From positions 9,956 through 73,955 of the forward strand of contig CAYLRW010000001.1 of NCBI GenBank assembly GCA_964386405.1: DNA of 64,000 bases, given 5' to 3'. The stretch's first letter is position 1. Every line of letters begins with the position of its first letter. Position numbers and translations under genes: made by a program. Below are positions 52,614 to 61,181 of this stretch, piece by piece. Origin of the DNA: RZYP01 sp964386405 (GTDB taxonomy: Bacteria > Bacillota > Negativicutes > Acidaminococcales > Acidaminococcaceae). The notes beneath the pieces are model-generated. The model was not told the origin of the DNA and did no database searches. It saw only the letters and a program-made list of their open reading frames with translations.

Positions 52614-54551
52614 TTATTCTTGTTTAGCAGCATCAGTCTTATTTTGCATTTTTTGCCAGCCAAATAAAGCGACCAACATTACGGCCCCGATGATGTCAGT
52701 CAAAGTACCTGGGTCTACCAGCATCAAGCCAGCAACAAAGAATAAAATCCTTTGAAGCTTGTTAGTCCGTCTTATACCATAGCCGATCATAGCAACACTG
52801 ATACCAACCATGCCAACGATAGCAGTAAAAGTTGACCAAAGCATACCGGTAAACGTAGTATTAATAAGCAATAATTGCGGATTATAAACAAATACATATG
52901 GTATTAAGAAAGCAGCAATTGAAAGTTTGGCTGCTATAATACCAGTCTTCATTGGATTGCCGCCGGAAATACCCGCACCGGCATAAGCTGCTAAGGCAAC
53001 TGGTGGTGTAACGTCGGCAATAATACCAAAATAGAAAGCAAACATGTGCGCAGCTAATACAGGAACGCCTAATTGAATCAAGGCCGGTGCCGCAATAGTT
53101 GACGTAATTACATAGTTCGCAGTTGTTGGTACGCCCATACCTAATATCAAAGACGTTAACATGGTAAAGAACATCGCGGGCAGAAGTTGTCCACCAGCTA
53201 AATCAAGAAGAGCAGTACCCATCTTCAAACCAACACCGGTTTTCGTTACAACACCGATAATGATACCGGCTGTTGCACATGCGATTAAAACACCCAGTAC
53301 GCCTTTAGAACCGTTAATCAAACCATTGACAACGTCCTGGAAACTAATTCTGGTCGACTTACGCAAACATGAGGAAAGAATCGCAAGAACCGTAGCACTA
53401 AGAGCGGCACGCATCGGTGTAAAACCACTTACTAACAAATAAATAATAACAATCAAAGGAATTGAAAGGTGACCTTTTTCCATCAACAAGGTTTTCCATT
53501 TAGGCAGTTCATTAAAAGGAATTCCTCGTAAACCGCATCTTTTTGCCTCAAAGTGAACACCAAGCCATACGCCCATATAATAAAGCAGAGCAGGAATTGC
53601 TGCCGCCTTGGCTACATCGACATAAGGAACGCCGACAAACTCAGCCATCAGGAATGCAGCAGCACCCATAACAGGCGGCATAATTTGACCGCCTGTAGAA
53701 GCGGAAGCTTCAACTGCGCCAGCAAATTCTTTGCTATAGCCAAGTTTTTTCATCATTGGAATGGTGAAGGAACCGGAACCAACGACATTAGCAACAGAAC
53801 TTCCTGATACCGTGCCTTCCAAAGCACTTGAAATAACAGCTACCTTTGCAGGACCACCGGAGGCCCAGCCAGCAACGGCGTTAGCAATATCAACGAAGAA
53901 TTTGCCAAGACCTGTTACTTCCAGATAAGCGCCAAACAAAATAAACAAGTAGATAAAGGTTGAGGAAACACCCATTGGAATACCGAAAATCCCCTCAGTT
54001 GTAAAGTACAGATGACCAACTAATTCTTCAAGACCTACACCACGATGAGCGAGAAGACCTGGTATATATGGTCCAATCATCGCATAAATCAAGAACATGA
54101 TCGCTACCGTGACCATTGGCCAGCCAACAACACGCCTGGAGGCTTCCAAAACAAGAATTGTACCTATAAGACCAACTATGAAATCGGTTTGCGTATTTAG
54201 TCCAGCACGCAAAACAAGCTCCTTGTAAAATACGACAATATACAATGCGCAAACTACGCCAGCAATACCTAATAGAACATCAAACCAATTCATACTGGTT
54301 CTTGACCAACTGCGGCAGGTTGGGTAAAGTAAAAATATTAGAATAAATCCGAAAGCTAAATGTATGGACCTTTGTAAATGGGCATCTAAAATACCAAAAG
54401 TCGCTGTGTAAATCTGGAATGCGGCAAAGGCGATACAGATAGCTTTGACTATAAAGTCCCATATTCCCGTTAATTCTCTCTTGTCAGACTCCTGATCATA
54501 TTTACGAAGTATCTCATCAGCAGTCATTTCTTTCATTTCTCCAGAGCTCAT
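52614..54551 (-). CDS. TRAP transporter fused permease (DctQM type)
   Basis: A 645-residue inner-membrane protein joining the small (4-helix) and large (12-helix) TRAP permease units, the form paired with TAXI binding proteins. The large-unit signature appears in sections: GSFTIPMMKKLGYSKEFAGAVEASASTGGQIMPPVMGAAAFLMAEF (around residue 260-305), GMGVPTTANYVITSTIAAPALIQLGVP and ADVTPPVALAAYAGAGISGGNP. It uses an ion gradient to import an organic acid whose identity cannot be told here. AGGG before the ATG. Downstream of the DUF1850 and TAXI genes. Confidence 0.95.
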   Translation of the reverse strand: MSSGEMKEMTADEILRKYDQESDKRELTGIWDFIVKAICIAFAAFQIYTATFGILDAHLQRSIHLAFGFILIFLLYPTCRSWSRTSMNWFDVLLGIAGVVCALYIVVFYKELVLRAGLNTQTDFIVGLIGTILVLEASRRVVGWPMVTVAIMFLIYAMIGPYIPGLLAHRGVGLEELVGHLYFTTEGIFGIPMGVSSTFIYLFILFGAYLEVTGLGKFFVDIANAVAGWASGGPAKVAVISSALEGTVSGSSVANVVGSGSFTIPMMKKLGYSKEFAGAVEASASTGGQIMPPVMGAAAFLMAEFVGVPYVDVAKAAAIPALLYYMGVWLGVHFEAKRCGLRGIPFNELPKWKTLLMEKGHLSIPLIVIIYLLVSGFTPMRAALSATVLAILSSCLRKSTRISFQDVVNGLINGSKGVLGVLIACATAGIIIGVVTKTGVGLKMGTALLDLAGGQLLPAMFFTMLTSLILGMGVPTTANYVITSTIAAPALIQLGVPVLAAHMFAFYFGIIADVTPPVALAAYAGAGISGGNPMKTGIIAAKLSIAAFLIPYVFVYNPQLLLINTTFTGMLWSTFTAIVGMVGISVAMIGYGIRRTNKLQRILFFVAGLMLVDPGTLTDIIGAVMLVALFGWQKMQNKTDAAKQE

Positions 54552-54566
54552 TTTTGCCCTCCAATT

Positions 54567-55106
54567 CTAATCTTGGAACCAAGTTTCATATCGCATGACA
54601 ACTTTAATTTCAACAAGGGTTCCTGGTTCATAAAGGTTGTAAATAGGCAGAACGTTCCCACCAAAATAGATTTTAGGGCAAGCCTCCAACCCGGTACGTA
54701 GTTTTAACGTCTTATATTCTCTATGCATTTCTAATATGAAATGCCCATCACCCGTGGTTTTAAGCTTTCCTTCCGAGGCCATGAAAGGCAGGCCAACCCC
54801 CATTGACTGATATATCGTTTTTTCCAGCAACAAATCATTTTTACCCCTTACAAGGAAATATTCCTGCACGGGCGTTTTCTGAACTGAATGTACAAATTCT
54901 ATATACCATGTATCACCATTTTTTACTTCAAAAAAATACTGTTTTTGTCCATTATCAGGAATAATTGCCAAAATTAACTGGTTTGCATACCAAAACAAGA
55001 AGCCAAAAACAAAGGCAAAAAACAGTATGATTGTTTTAAATCTCAAAAATGTCCGGGAACCGGAAGAAACCGAATCCCGGACATTTTGATTAAACTTAGT
55101 GTTCAA
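54567..55106 (-). CDS. DUF1850 protein of the TAXI-TRAP operon
   Basis: A 179-residue DUF1850 protein, a family typically found between TAXI binding protein and TRAP permease genes; function unknown. A membrane anchor spans about residues 26-46. WYIEFVHSVQKTPVQEYF (residues 66-83) and the conserved G-L-P region (MGVGLPFMASEGKL) are diagnostic. The start appears to be TTG at 55106, about ten bases after AAGGA, three bases past the TAXI stop. Codons 7-20 form a terminator-like hairpin (55048-55085). A start after the hairpin would lack a ribosome site. Confidence 0.82.
   Translation of the reverse strand: MNTKFNQNVRDSVSSGSRTFLRFKTIILFFAFVFGFLFWYANQLILAIIPDNGQKQYFFEVKNGDTWYIEFVHSVQKTPVQEYFLVRGKNDLLLEKTIYQSMGVGLPFMASEGKLKTTGDGHFILEMHREYKTLKLRTGLEACPKIYFGGNVLPIYNLYEPGTLVEIKVVMRYETWFQD
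55048..55085 (-). terminator. Terminator-like hairpin inside the start of the DUF1850 gene
   Basis: AATGTCCGGGA pairs perfectly with TCCCGGACATT (55075-55085 with 55048-55058) around a loop with a further CGG/CCG pair, followed on the minus strand by TTTTTG. It lies 25 bases past the TAXI stop and within the DUF1850 reading frame. It could lower expression of the permease genes relative to the binding protein. Confidence 0.65.
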
Positions 55107-55109
55107 AGC

Positions 55110-56078
55110 TTATTTTTCCTTAAAGTACTTTTCAGCACCGGCAGCCACAGGTATCGACATGCCAACCTGTCCATTAGCCTTGGAAACATTAGCAGCTACA
55201 GCATGAGCAGCTTTCAAACGATCGGTGTTTGTAAAGATAGCTTTGCTAATGTCATAAGTCAGTTGAGCATCCATTTTGTCAGTCACAACCAGCATTGCCA
55301 TTACAGCAACGGCAGGTACATCAGCAGCTTGATTTCTGTAACTTTTTGCCGGGATAGTAACTTTTGCATAGAATGGATATTTTGCAATCAAAGCATCAGC
55401 TTTATCAGCAGTAACTGGCAAAAGAACAAGATCCTGTTGTGTTGCAATATCCTGAACTGCTGCAGTAGGATGTCCTGCGGTAACAAATGCGACATCAATG
55501 TTGCCATCTTTCAACGCATCGGAAGCTTCACCAAAAGAAAGATATTGAACTTTGATATCGTCATAAGTAATACCATAAGCTGCTAATATCTGACGAGCAT
55601 TGGCTTCAGTACCGCTGCCGGCAGCACCTACCGCAACACGTTTACCTTTTAATTGATCAATAGAGGTTACACCACTTTTAGCTACTGTAACAATTTGCAC
55701 TGTTTCCGGATACAAAGTTGCAAGACCTTTTAAGCCAGCAACCTTTTTATCTTTAAACATTTCAACACCATTTACAGCATAATAAGCTATATCATTTTGC
55801 ACAAAAGCTAGGTCAACTTTGCCCTGTTGTAACAAGTTAATGTTTGCAACAGAAGCACCGGTGCTTTGTGCGCTGGCATTTGCACCAGGAATATTTTTAT
55901 TAAGTATGTCTGCAACTGCTCCACCTAACGGGAAATAGGTACCAGCAGTACCGCCTGTAGCGATGTTAATAAATTTTTGAGCAGCAGGTTTCTTTTCATC
56001 TTTACCGGATCCCCCACAACCGGCAATCAAGGTTCCAAACATAGTTAAAGCTAACATGAATGCAAGAACTTTTTTCAT
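55110..56078 (-). CDS. TAXI-family TRAP transporter binding lipoprotein
   Basis: A 322-residue substrate-binding subunit of a TAXI-TRAP importer. A lipoprotein signal is clear: MKKVLAFMLALTMFG, lipobox LIAGC with the acylated Cys at residue 21. The mature protein begins with the TAXI signature IATGGTAGTYFPLGGAVADIL, then GASVANINLLQQGKVDLAFVQND and GKRVAVGAAGSGTEANARQIL. It probably sits in the periplasm, tethered to the inner membrane. AGGAGGGG before the ATG at 56078. First gene of the operon with DUF1850 and the fused permease. Ligand unknown. Confidence 0.95.
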   Translation of the reverse strand: MKKVLAFMLALTMFGTLIAGCGGSGKDEKKPAAQKFINIATGGTAGTYFPLGGAVADILNKNIPGANASAQSTGASVANINLLQQGKVDLAFVQNDIAYYAVNGVEMFKDKKVAGLKGLATLYPETVQIVTVAKSGVTSIDQLKGKRVAVGAAGSGTEANARQILAAYGITYDDIKVQYLSFGEASDALKDGNIDVAFVTAGHPTAAVQDIATQQDLVLLPVTADKADALIAKYPFYAKVTIPAKSYRNQAADVPAVAVMAMLVVTDKMDAQLTYDISKAIFTNTDRLKAAHAVAANVSKANGQVGMSIPVAAGAEKYFKEK

Positions 56079-56350
56079 TAACTACCCCTCCTAATGTTAA
56101 GTCTTTGGTAACTCAAACGCTCAAATATATACTGGCATCACCACCCCAACATAATATTTATAGCATACACATCTTTTGTAGCGATTCGACAGACTTTGTC
56201 CTATTTCCTGCTTAACTTCTATTATGTATAATGTATTTTTTACACTTAGTATGAAATGCCAATATGCACATTGATTTTGCATGCATTAGACTTTTGTGAT
56301 ATCATATTTTGTGTTGAACTTATAACAATTAAAAGGATGTGTGCTTTAAT
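56079..56350. promoter_or_regulatory. Divergent spacer between TAXI and EF-hand-like genes
   Basis: On the plus strand, TTGCAT (56277-56282), 17 bases, TATCAT (56300-56305) is a candidate promoter for the small gene at 56351. The perfect palindrome TGATATCA (56298-56305) overlaps its -10 and could be an operator. For the TAXI gene no convincing -35/-10 pair was found; TATAAA near 56159-56164 is a weak -10. Confidence 0.4.
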
Positions 56351-56710
56351 ATGAAACAAGCAGCTTACACTGTCAAGTTATCAAAAACGTTATACCAAAA
56401 CACCTACCGCTGTACTTTGAGTAATGAAAATGAAGAAGTTATTGGAAATTTACGTGTAGTACCAGGACTTCCACTTGATCGCAGTGAGGTTCCGGAAAAT
56501 GCACCGACAGTTCCACCATATCTTTTAGTAATTGTTGACGATGCCGATATAAATAAAGACAATCTTATTGATTTTGAAGAACGCACCTCATATGCGCTGT
56601 TAAAACGTTTTTCCACCGAGTATTTTGTACCACAACATTGTCAATTTTATTATCCTTCACCAGCGTTTGTCTTTGAACAACCTGACAGCACTACTACACC
56701 CGTAATGTAA
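56351..56710 (+). CDS. Small hypothetical protein with an EF-hand-like loop
   Basis: A 119-residue protein I do not recognise. It begins with a beta-rich part (AAYTVKLSKTLYQNTYRCTL), then VIGNLRVVPGLPLDR, a hydrophobic strand YLLVIVDDAD, and residues 66-77 DINKDNLIDFEE, which match the EF-hand calcium loop pattern (D1, N3, D5, I8, D9, E12). A single loop only, with no signal peptide, so probably cytoplasmic. The ATG at 56351 is 14 bases from AAAGG, a long spacing; a GTG at 56339 is too close to that site. It is transcribed on the opposite strand to its neighbours. Calcium binding is only suggested. Confidence 0.68.
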   Translation: MKQAAYTVKLSKTLYQNTYRCTLSNENEEVIGNLRVVPGLPLDRSEVPENAPTVPPYLLVIVDDADINKDNLIDFEERTSYALLKRFSTEYFVPQHCQFYYPSPAFVFEQPDSTTTPVM

Positions 56711-56726
56711 AAAAACAATAAAAATT

Positions 56727-56756
56727 AAGCCGGTTATTTGTTTAAATAACCGGCTT
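56727..56756. terminator. Bidirectional terminator between the EF-hand-like gene and the ArnT-like gene
   Basis: A perfect 13-bp stem (56727-56739 with 56744-56756) with loop GTTT; T6 follows on the plus strand, and the minus strand gives AATTTTTATTG. It lies between converging genes. Confidence 0.88.
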
Positions 56757-56777
56757 TTTTATATCAAAAAACAATTT

Positions 56778-58322
56778 TTATTCAAGTTTGAATATATAAA
56801 TATCATTTTCATTAAAAATTAGTTGTAAACGATTTTTTTCTGCTCCTGCTAATCTGCGATATTCAAGTCCACGCACAACAATATATTTAGCTCCACCAGT
56901 TTTTAATAAATCAGCAAAATCAGATGTCTCTGGCTTCATTTCAGTGCCAGGTACATTAGCATAATACATGAAACCCGGTCTTAAGAATTTATCAACATGC
57001 ACTGCAATACCTTTATCACAGTTTTCCAGGTAATAATCTGACGCAGTTTTCACGCTGAACCTTCCGCTAACCGATGGCAACATAAAAGTAAAAACAACAA
57101 ACATTGTAAGAATTCCTGCTACTACGTGAAGCCAAGATGCTAAAAGAGCATCCTTAAAATGTAAAAAAGCTATTACAATCCCTATCGCCAAAAGTAAGGT
57201 TATTCCCGCAAGAACAATAGCACCGAAACTCATTTCAGGCAATTGCTGTCCTCCAAAAAACCAAACAGCAGCGAGCACAATAAACATTATAAGGCTTGGA
57301 ATAGCAAGTGAAAACTCTCTTCCAGGAAATCTTTCTCTGCTTACTCGAACAATATTCCAACCTATTATGACCGCTAAAGGCGGAAACAATGGAAATATAT
57401 ATGATACTAATTTTGTTTTTGATATTGAAAAAAACAGAAAAACAAAAATCCACCAGATATGCATAAACATCAAATTTTTAAAACTTGTCCCAGAACTTTC
57501 TGTGATGCTTTTTTTCAATGCATCGAACAACATACCGGTCCACGGAAAAAGTCCCACCAGCAGAACCGGTATATAATAATACCAAAGTACACGCTCTGGA
57601 TGTTCAGCAGTCGTGAATCTTGTCATGTTATGAAATCCAAAAAAGGTATCAAAGAAAATTTGTCCGTGAATTTGATACATAAAATAATACCAAGGCCCCG
57701 CAACCAGAAAATAAATAACAACACCTAGAGGTATATGCATTTTTTTCAAAATACGCCATTCACCACTAGCGAGAAAATACAAAAAGATGATTGCCCCTGG
57801 AAAAACTATGCCAATCGGTCCTTTAGTAACGGTAGCCAAACCCATCATAATATACATTAATAAAAATTTATTATTAAGAAAAGCTAAAATTGCACCAGTC
57901 ATAAAAAAGAGGAGTGTCATATCCGTAACAGCGGCTTTCCCCAAGTAGAAAAATTCCAAAGAAGTTCCTAACACCAGTGACGACCAAAATCCTGTTTCCT
58001 CATCAAAAAGCCGTTTTACCGCATAATAAAACATCAGAATAGTAGCTACGCCCATACAGGCAGATGGGAAACGTGCGGAAAAATCACTGACACCAAATGC
58101 ATTGAAAGTTCCAGCTACTAACCAATAATACATTGGCGGTTTGTCATACCAGAAATCATTGAAGATTCTTGGTGACGTATAATCATTAAACTGAATCATT
58201 TCTCTAGCAGTTTCAGCATACACTGGCTCATCTGGATCAAGCAAAGGAATGCCGCCGAGACCATAGAATAGATTAAAACCCAGTAAAACCAAAAGCAACA
58301 GTATGCGTAGTCTTTTATCCAA
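56778..58322 (-). CDS. ArnT-like lipid-linked sugar transferase (GT39/GT83)
   Basis: A 514-residue integral membrane glycosyltransferase of the PMT/ArnT class, which moves a sugar from a polyprenyl phosphate donor to an acceptor on the outer face of the inner membrane. The first loop has PLLDPDEPVYAETAREM with the acidic pair typical of the family, then YDKPPMYYWLVAGTFNAFGVSDFSARFPSA. About 11-12 hydrophobic helices follow. The start is TTG at 58322, nine bases after AGGAG, overlapping the end of the epimerase gene by eight bases. The open frame upstream to 58403 is not used. Last gene of a four-gene envelope cluster. Confidence 0.87.
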   Translation of the reverse strand: MDKRLRILLLLVLLGFNLFYGLGGIPLLDPDEPVYAETAREMIQFNDYTSPRIFNDFWYDKPPMYYWLVAGTFNAFGVSDFSARFPSACMGVATILMFYYAVKRLFDEETGFWSSLVLGTSLEFFYLGKAAVTDMTLLFFMTGAILAFLNNKFLLMYIMMGLATVTKGPIGIVFPGAIIFLYFLASGEWRILKKMHIPLGVVIYFLVAGPWYYFMYQIHGQIFFDTFFGFHNMTRFTTAEHPERVLWYYYIPVLLVGLFPWTGMLFDALKKSITESSGTSFKNLMFMHIWWIFVFLFFSISKTKLVSYIFPLFPPLAVIIGWNIVRVSRERFPGREFSLAIPSLIMFIVLAAVWFFGGQQLPEMSFGAIVLAGITLLLAIGIVIAFLHFKDALLASWLHVVAGILTMFVVFTFMLPSVSGRFSVKTASDYYLENCDKGIAVHVDKFLRPGFMYYANVPGTEMKPETSDFADLLKTGGAKYIVVRGLEYRRLAGAEKNRLQLIFNENDIYIFKLE

Positions 58323-59256
58323 GCTCTTTATCTCCTCTCGCCAAATTTGTAAAATAAGCATAGGTCTTCTGCAGACCTTGCTGCAAAGTCGTTTGCGGTA
58401 CAATTCTTAACTTTTGCTTTAAATTTGTATTATCCAGACACGAGCGATAAATATCACCAGCTCTCGTTTCCTTATAATCAACTTTTATTTCTTTTTTAGC
58501 TACCTGTGCAAAATTCTTTACAAGCTCATTGATACTCACTTCAATAGCATTCGACACATTTATTATATGATAACCTTGGACAGAAAAGGCAGCACTTATG
58601 GCCTCAGCTATATCGCCAGCATATACAAAATCCCGTGTTTGTTCGCCATTGCCATACAAAGAAATAGGTAAGTCTTCTGCTATCAGTTTAGCAAAAATGC
58701 TTATTACACCGCCTTCTCCGCCATTACCTTGGCGCTCACCATAAACATTGGCAAAACGCAAGACAATTGCATCAATTCCATACAATTCACTATATACACG
58801 CAAGTAATGCTCTGCAGTCATCTTAGTTATACCATAGAAAGACATAGGCATAGAAGTCTCTTCTTCCTTCAAAGGAACATTCATATTATTGCCGTAAACA
58901 GCAGCACTGGAAGAGAAAATTATCCGTTGCACAGCGTGTTCTTTACAACAATTTAAAACGTTGATCAAACCTAAAATATTTATATCAGCATCCTCATCAG
59001 GGTGTTCCAACGAATAAGGCACCATCGTTTGAGCAGCGAGATTAACAACCACGTCAAAATGATATTCGTTAAAAACTTTCTCAAGCCCATTATCCCTGAT
59101 GTCCATTTCATAAAACTTGATTTTCTGCGAAATATTTTCTCTGCTTCCAGATGAAAGGTTATCAACAACCACTAATTCATGATCACTATTATTATTTAAT
59201 AAGCTGACAAGATGAGAACCTATGAACCCCGCTCCGCCTATAATCAGAATACGCAT
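58315..59256 (-). CDS. NAD-dependent sugar epimerase/dehydratase (GalE-like)
   Basis: A 313-residue extended short-chain dehydrogenase acting on nucleotide sugars. NAD-binding GGAGFIGSHLV near residue 7, VVVDNLSSG, AAQTMVPYSLEHPDEDADINILGLINVL, the catalytic SSAAVYG and Tyr-x3-Lys in YGITKMTAEHY (about residues 145-155), and NVYGERQGNGGEGGVISIF. UDP-glucose or UDP-N-acetylglucosamine 4-epimerase is likely, but the substrate cannot be fixed. The ATG at 59256 comes two bases after the stop of the flippase-like gene. It probably supplies a sugar for the neighbouring transferase. Confidence 0.88.
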   Translation of the reverse strand: MRILIIGGAGFIGSHLVSLLNNNSDHELVVVDNLSSGSRENISQKIKFYEMDIRDNGLEKVFNEYHFDVVVNLAAQTMVPYSLEHPDEDADINILGLINVLNCCKEHAVQRIIFSSSAAVYGNNMNVPLKEEETSMPMSFYGITKMTAEHYLRVYSELYGIDAIVLRFANVYGERQGNGGEGGVISIFAKLIAEDLPISLYGNGEQTRDFVYAGDIAEAISAAFSVQGYHIINVSNAIEVSINELVKNFAQVAKKEIKVDYKETRAGDIYRSCLDNTNLKQKLRIVPQTTLQQGLQKTYAYFTNLARGDKELG

Positions 59257-59257
59257 C

Positions 59258-60256
59258 TTAACACTTCTTTCCAAAGTTTATATTTGATAAAAAATTTGCT
59301 CCAAAGGCTTTTAAACATATTGCACCACCCAATAAAAAAGGCAGATATTCGCAGGCAAAGCGCCATAATACAGCCATAATACCAACTGTGCCGCTTGGCA
59401 GTAAAGGAGAAAACAGCAAAACAAAACCGGCTTCGGCAATTCCAGACCCACCTGGAGTCGGTGAAAAATATAAAATAAGATTTAGTAAAATCATGCGTCC
59501 CATTACTAACTGATACGGAATATTCAAGCCAAAGCCGCTGATAAATACAGGTACGACGGAATAGATTGCAAGCAAGCTAAGTCCCGATTCTATAAACGCC
59601 TTAAACACACGCAGAGGATTTTTCCCAAGAAGTATAGACGCTTTTCTAAAATCTTTATACCATAAAAAAGCTTTCCTGCGGATAGGCTTGGAGAACTTAG
59701 CCGTTAAAGCATAAAGCCAATGTTCTGGATAGCGGGTATTCATAAAGGCAACCATAGCAACTGGAATAGCAATTAATATTAGTGAAATTGTCAAAATTAC
59801 GCTTGCTGGCAACCAGGAGACCAATGCATGATCATGATACAGCACAATTGGAATGAGCAATATGAGAAATAAAATTGACATCGCAGTACGTACTATTACT
59901 ACAGCAGTCGCTTTGGCAACGGGAATACCAGCTTTTTTCATGAATAAAACCTGAGCAACAGCGCCACCACTCGCTCCAGGCGTAATCAGTGCTAAAAAAT
60001 AATTACTTAGAACTACATTGACAACATCACTAACTGATAATTTCTCTCCAGAAGCTTTTGTTAAGTTCATCAGTCTTGTACCATCAAAAAAAAGACCAAC
60101 AAACAAAACACCCAAAACAGCGGCTACTGACCAAGGTTCAAAGATCGTCAGATATTCCAGAGCTTGGATGTCAAAAGTAAAATAAATAACTGCGCACGAG
60201 GTCAATATAACCACGATAAAGAAAACCATAAAGTGTTCCATTAACTTATTCCGCAT
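59258..60256 (-). CDS. Flippase-like membrane protein (UPF0104 / LPG synthase TM family)
   Basis: A 332-residue protein with about eight membrane spans. The motifs FFDGTRLMNLTKASGE, LALITPGASGGAVAQVLFMKKAG and YFSPTPGGSGIAEAGFVLLF are typical of the AglD/YbhN/MprF-membrane-domain family. Members are thought to move lipid-linked groups or to act next to glycosyltransferases. The ATG at 60256 overlaps the end of the deacetylase gene by 11 bases, so the two are translationally coupled. A role in moving a glycolipid is inference. Confidence 0.87.
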   Translation of the reverse strand: MRNKLMEHFMVFFIVVILTSCAVIYFTFDIQALEYLTIFEPWSVAAVLGVLFVGLFFDGTRLMNLTKASGEKLSVSDVVNVVLSNYFLALITPGASGGAVAQVLFMKKAGIPVAKATAVVIVRTAMSILFLILLIPIVLYHDHALVSWLPASVILTISLILIAIPVAMVAFMNTRYPEHWLYALTAKFSKPIRRKAFLWYKDFRKASILLGKNPLRVFKAFIESGLSLLAIYSVVPVFISGFGLNIPYQLVMGRMILLNLILYFSPTPGGSGIAEAGFVLLFSPLLPSGTVGIMAVLWRFACEYLPFLLGGAICLKAFGANFLSNINFGKKC

Positions 60257-61106
60257 AGTTCAACCCACCAAAACTTATTAGTGAAATCCCTTTTGATTTA
60301 ATTTTCTCTATATTTCTTGGCGCAACAAAAGCTGATAACTCATCTTCCCAATGATATCCCCAGGAATACAAATGCCTTAATTCTTCACTATGCAATCCTG
60401 GATGCGTCATGATTTCACTATAACCATCAGGCAAATTATCAATTATTGTTTCGACAAGAGTTTCGTTCAAGCTTCCGCCGGCTAACATCCCAAAAAAATG
60501 GTCCGGAAATAGAATACCGGCCTTTTTTAACTTTCTTCGTGCCAGCTCAGAACATATAGTAAGTCCCAAGCGACCGATAATTCTTCCAAAACCAGCAGAA
60601 TAACCACCCGTCCAAGTTATACTTTCAGCAGGAACTCTTACTTTATTTATGTCATATTTTTTACAAAGTTCAATTACTATGTCAATAATGCCAGGTAGAA
60701 CATGTAAATGCTGATGGCTGTCAATATGCGTAATCTTCAGTCCTGTCGACAACCCACACTCTATTTGTGCTGATAGTTCAGCCCTTATTTCATTTTTACA
60801 AACTTTGCCAAGAGAAAATTGCTTTATAAACTGCGTATAGTCCAAGGAGAAAACTCCCTTTTCGTTAAGTAAAGAAGGTATGCTTTCTGGCGATAGCAAT
60901 GGTTTGACACCGCCGACCAATGTTAAATGTATACCTATACCAAGAGATGGATTGGCTTTAGCCAATGCTACAGCATCTTCAAAAGCAGGTGCACTGCACA
61001 TTAAAGAAGTGCTGGTAATACACCCTTCCTTAAAACCTTTGATAATGCCAGTATTAATATATTCATTTAAACCGAAATCATCGGCATTAATAATTAAATA
61101 TTTCAT
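60246..61106 (-). CDS. ChbG/HpnK-family (YdjC) carbohydrate deacetylase
   Basis: A 286-residue deacetylase of the YdjC fold. NADDFGLNEYINTGI (residues 7-21) gives the catalytic Asp pair, GIHLTLVGG the first metal His, HIDSHQHLHVLPGI the second His cluster, and EIMTHPGL the last. It would remove acetyl groups from an N-acetylated sugar. HpnK acts on hopanoid sugars; here the partners are a GalE-like epimerase and an ArnT-like transferase, so the target is more likely an envelope glycolipid. The ATG at 61106 follows GGGG. First of four coupled genes. Confidence 0.88.
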   Translation of the reverse strand: MKYLIINADDFGLNEYINTGIIKGFKEGCITSTSLMCSAPAFEDAVALAKANPSLGIGIHLTLVGGVKPLLSPESIPSLLNEKGVFSLDYTQFIKQFSLGKVCKNEIRAELSAQIECGLSTGLKITHIDSHQHLHVLPGIIDIVIELCKKYDINKVRVPAESITWTGGYSAGFGRIIGRLGLTICSELARRKLKKAGILFPDHFFGMLAGGSLNETLVETIIDNLPDGYSEIMTHPGLHSEELRHLYSWGYHWEDELSAFVAPRNIEKIKSKGISLISFGGLNYAE

Positions 61107-61181
61107 AGTGGTAACCCCGTAAGAAAGCGCATTTTATCAACGTTCTTAGTAATTTTAACATAAAAGCAAGCGTTTTTCTGC

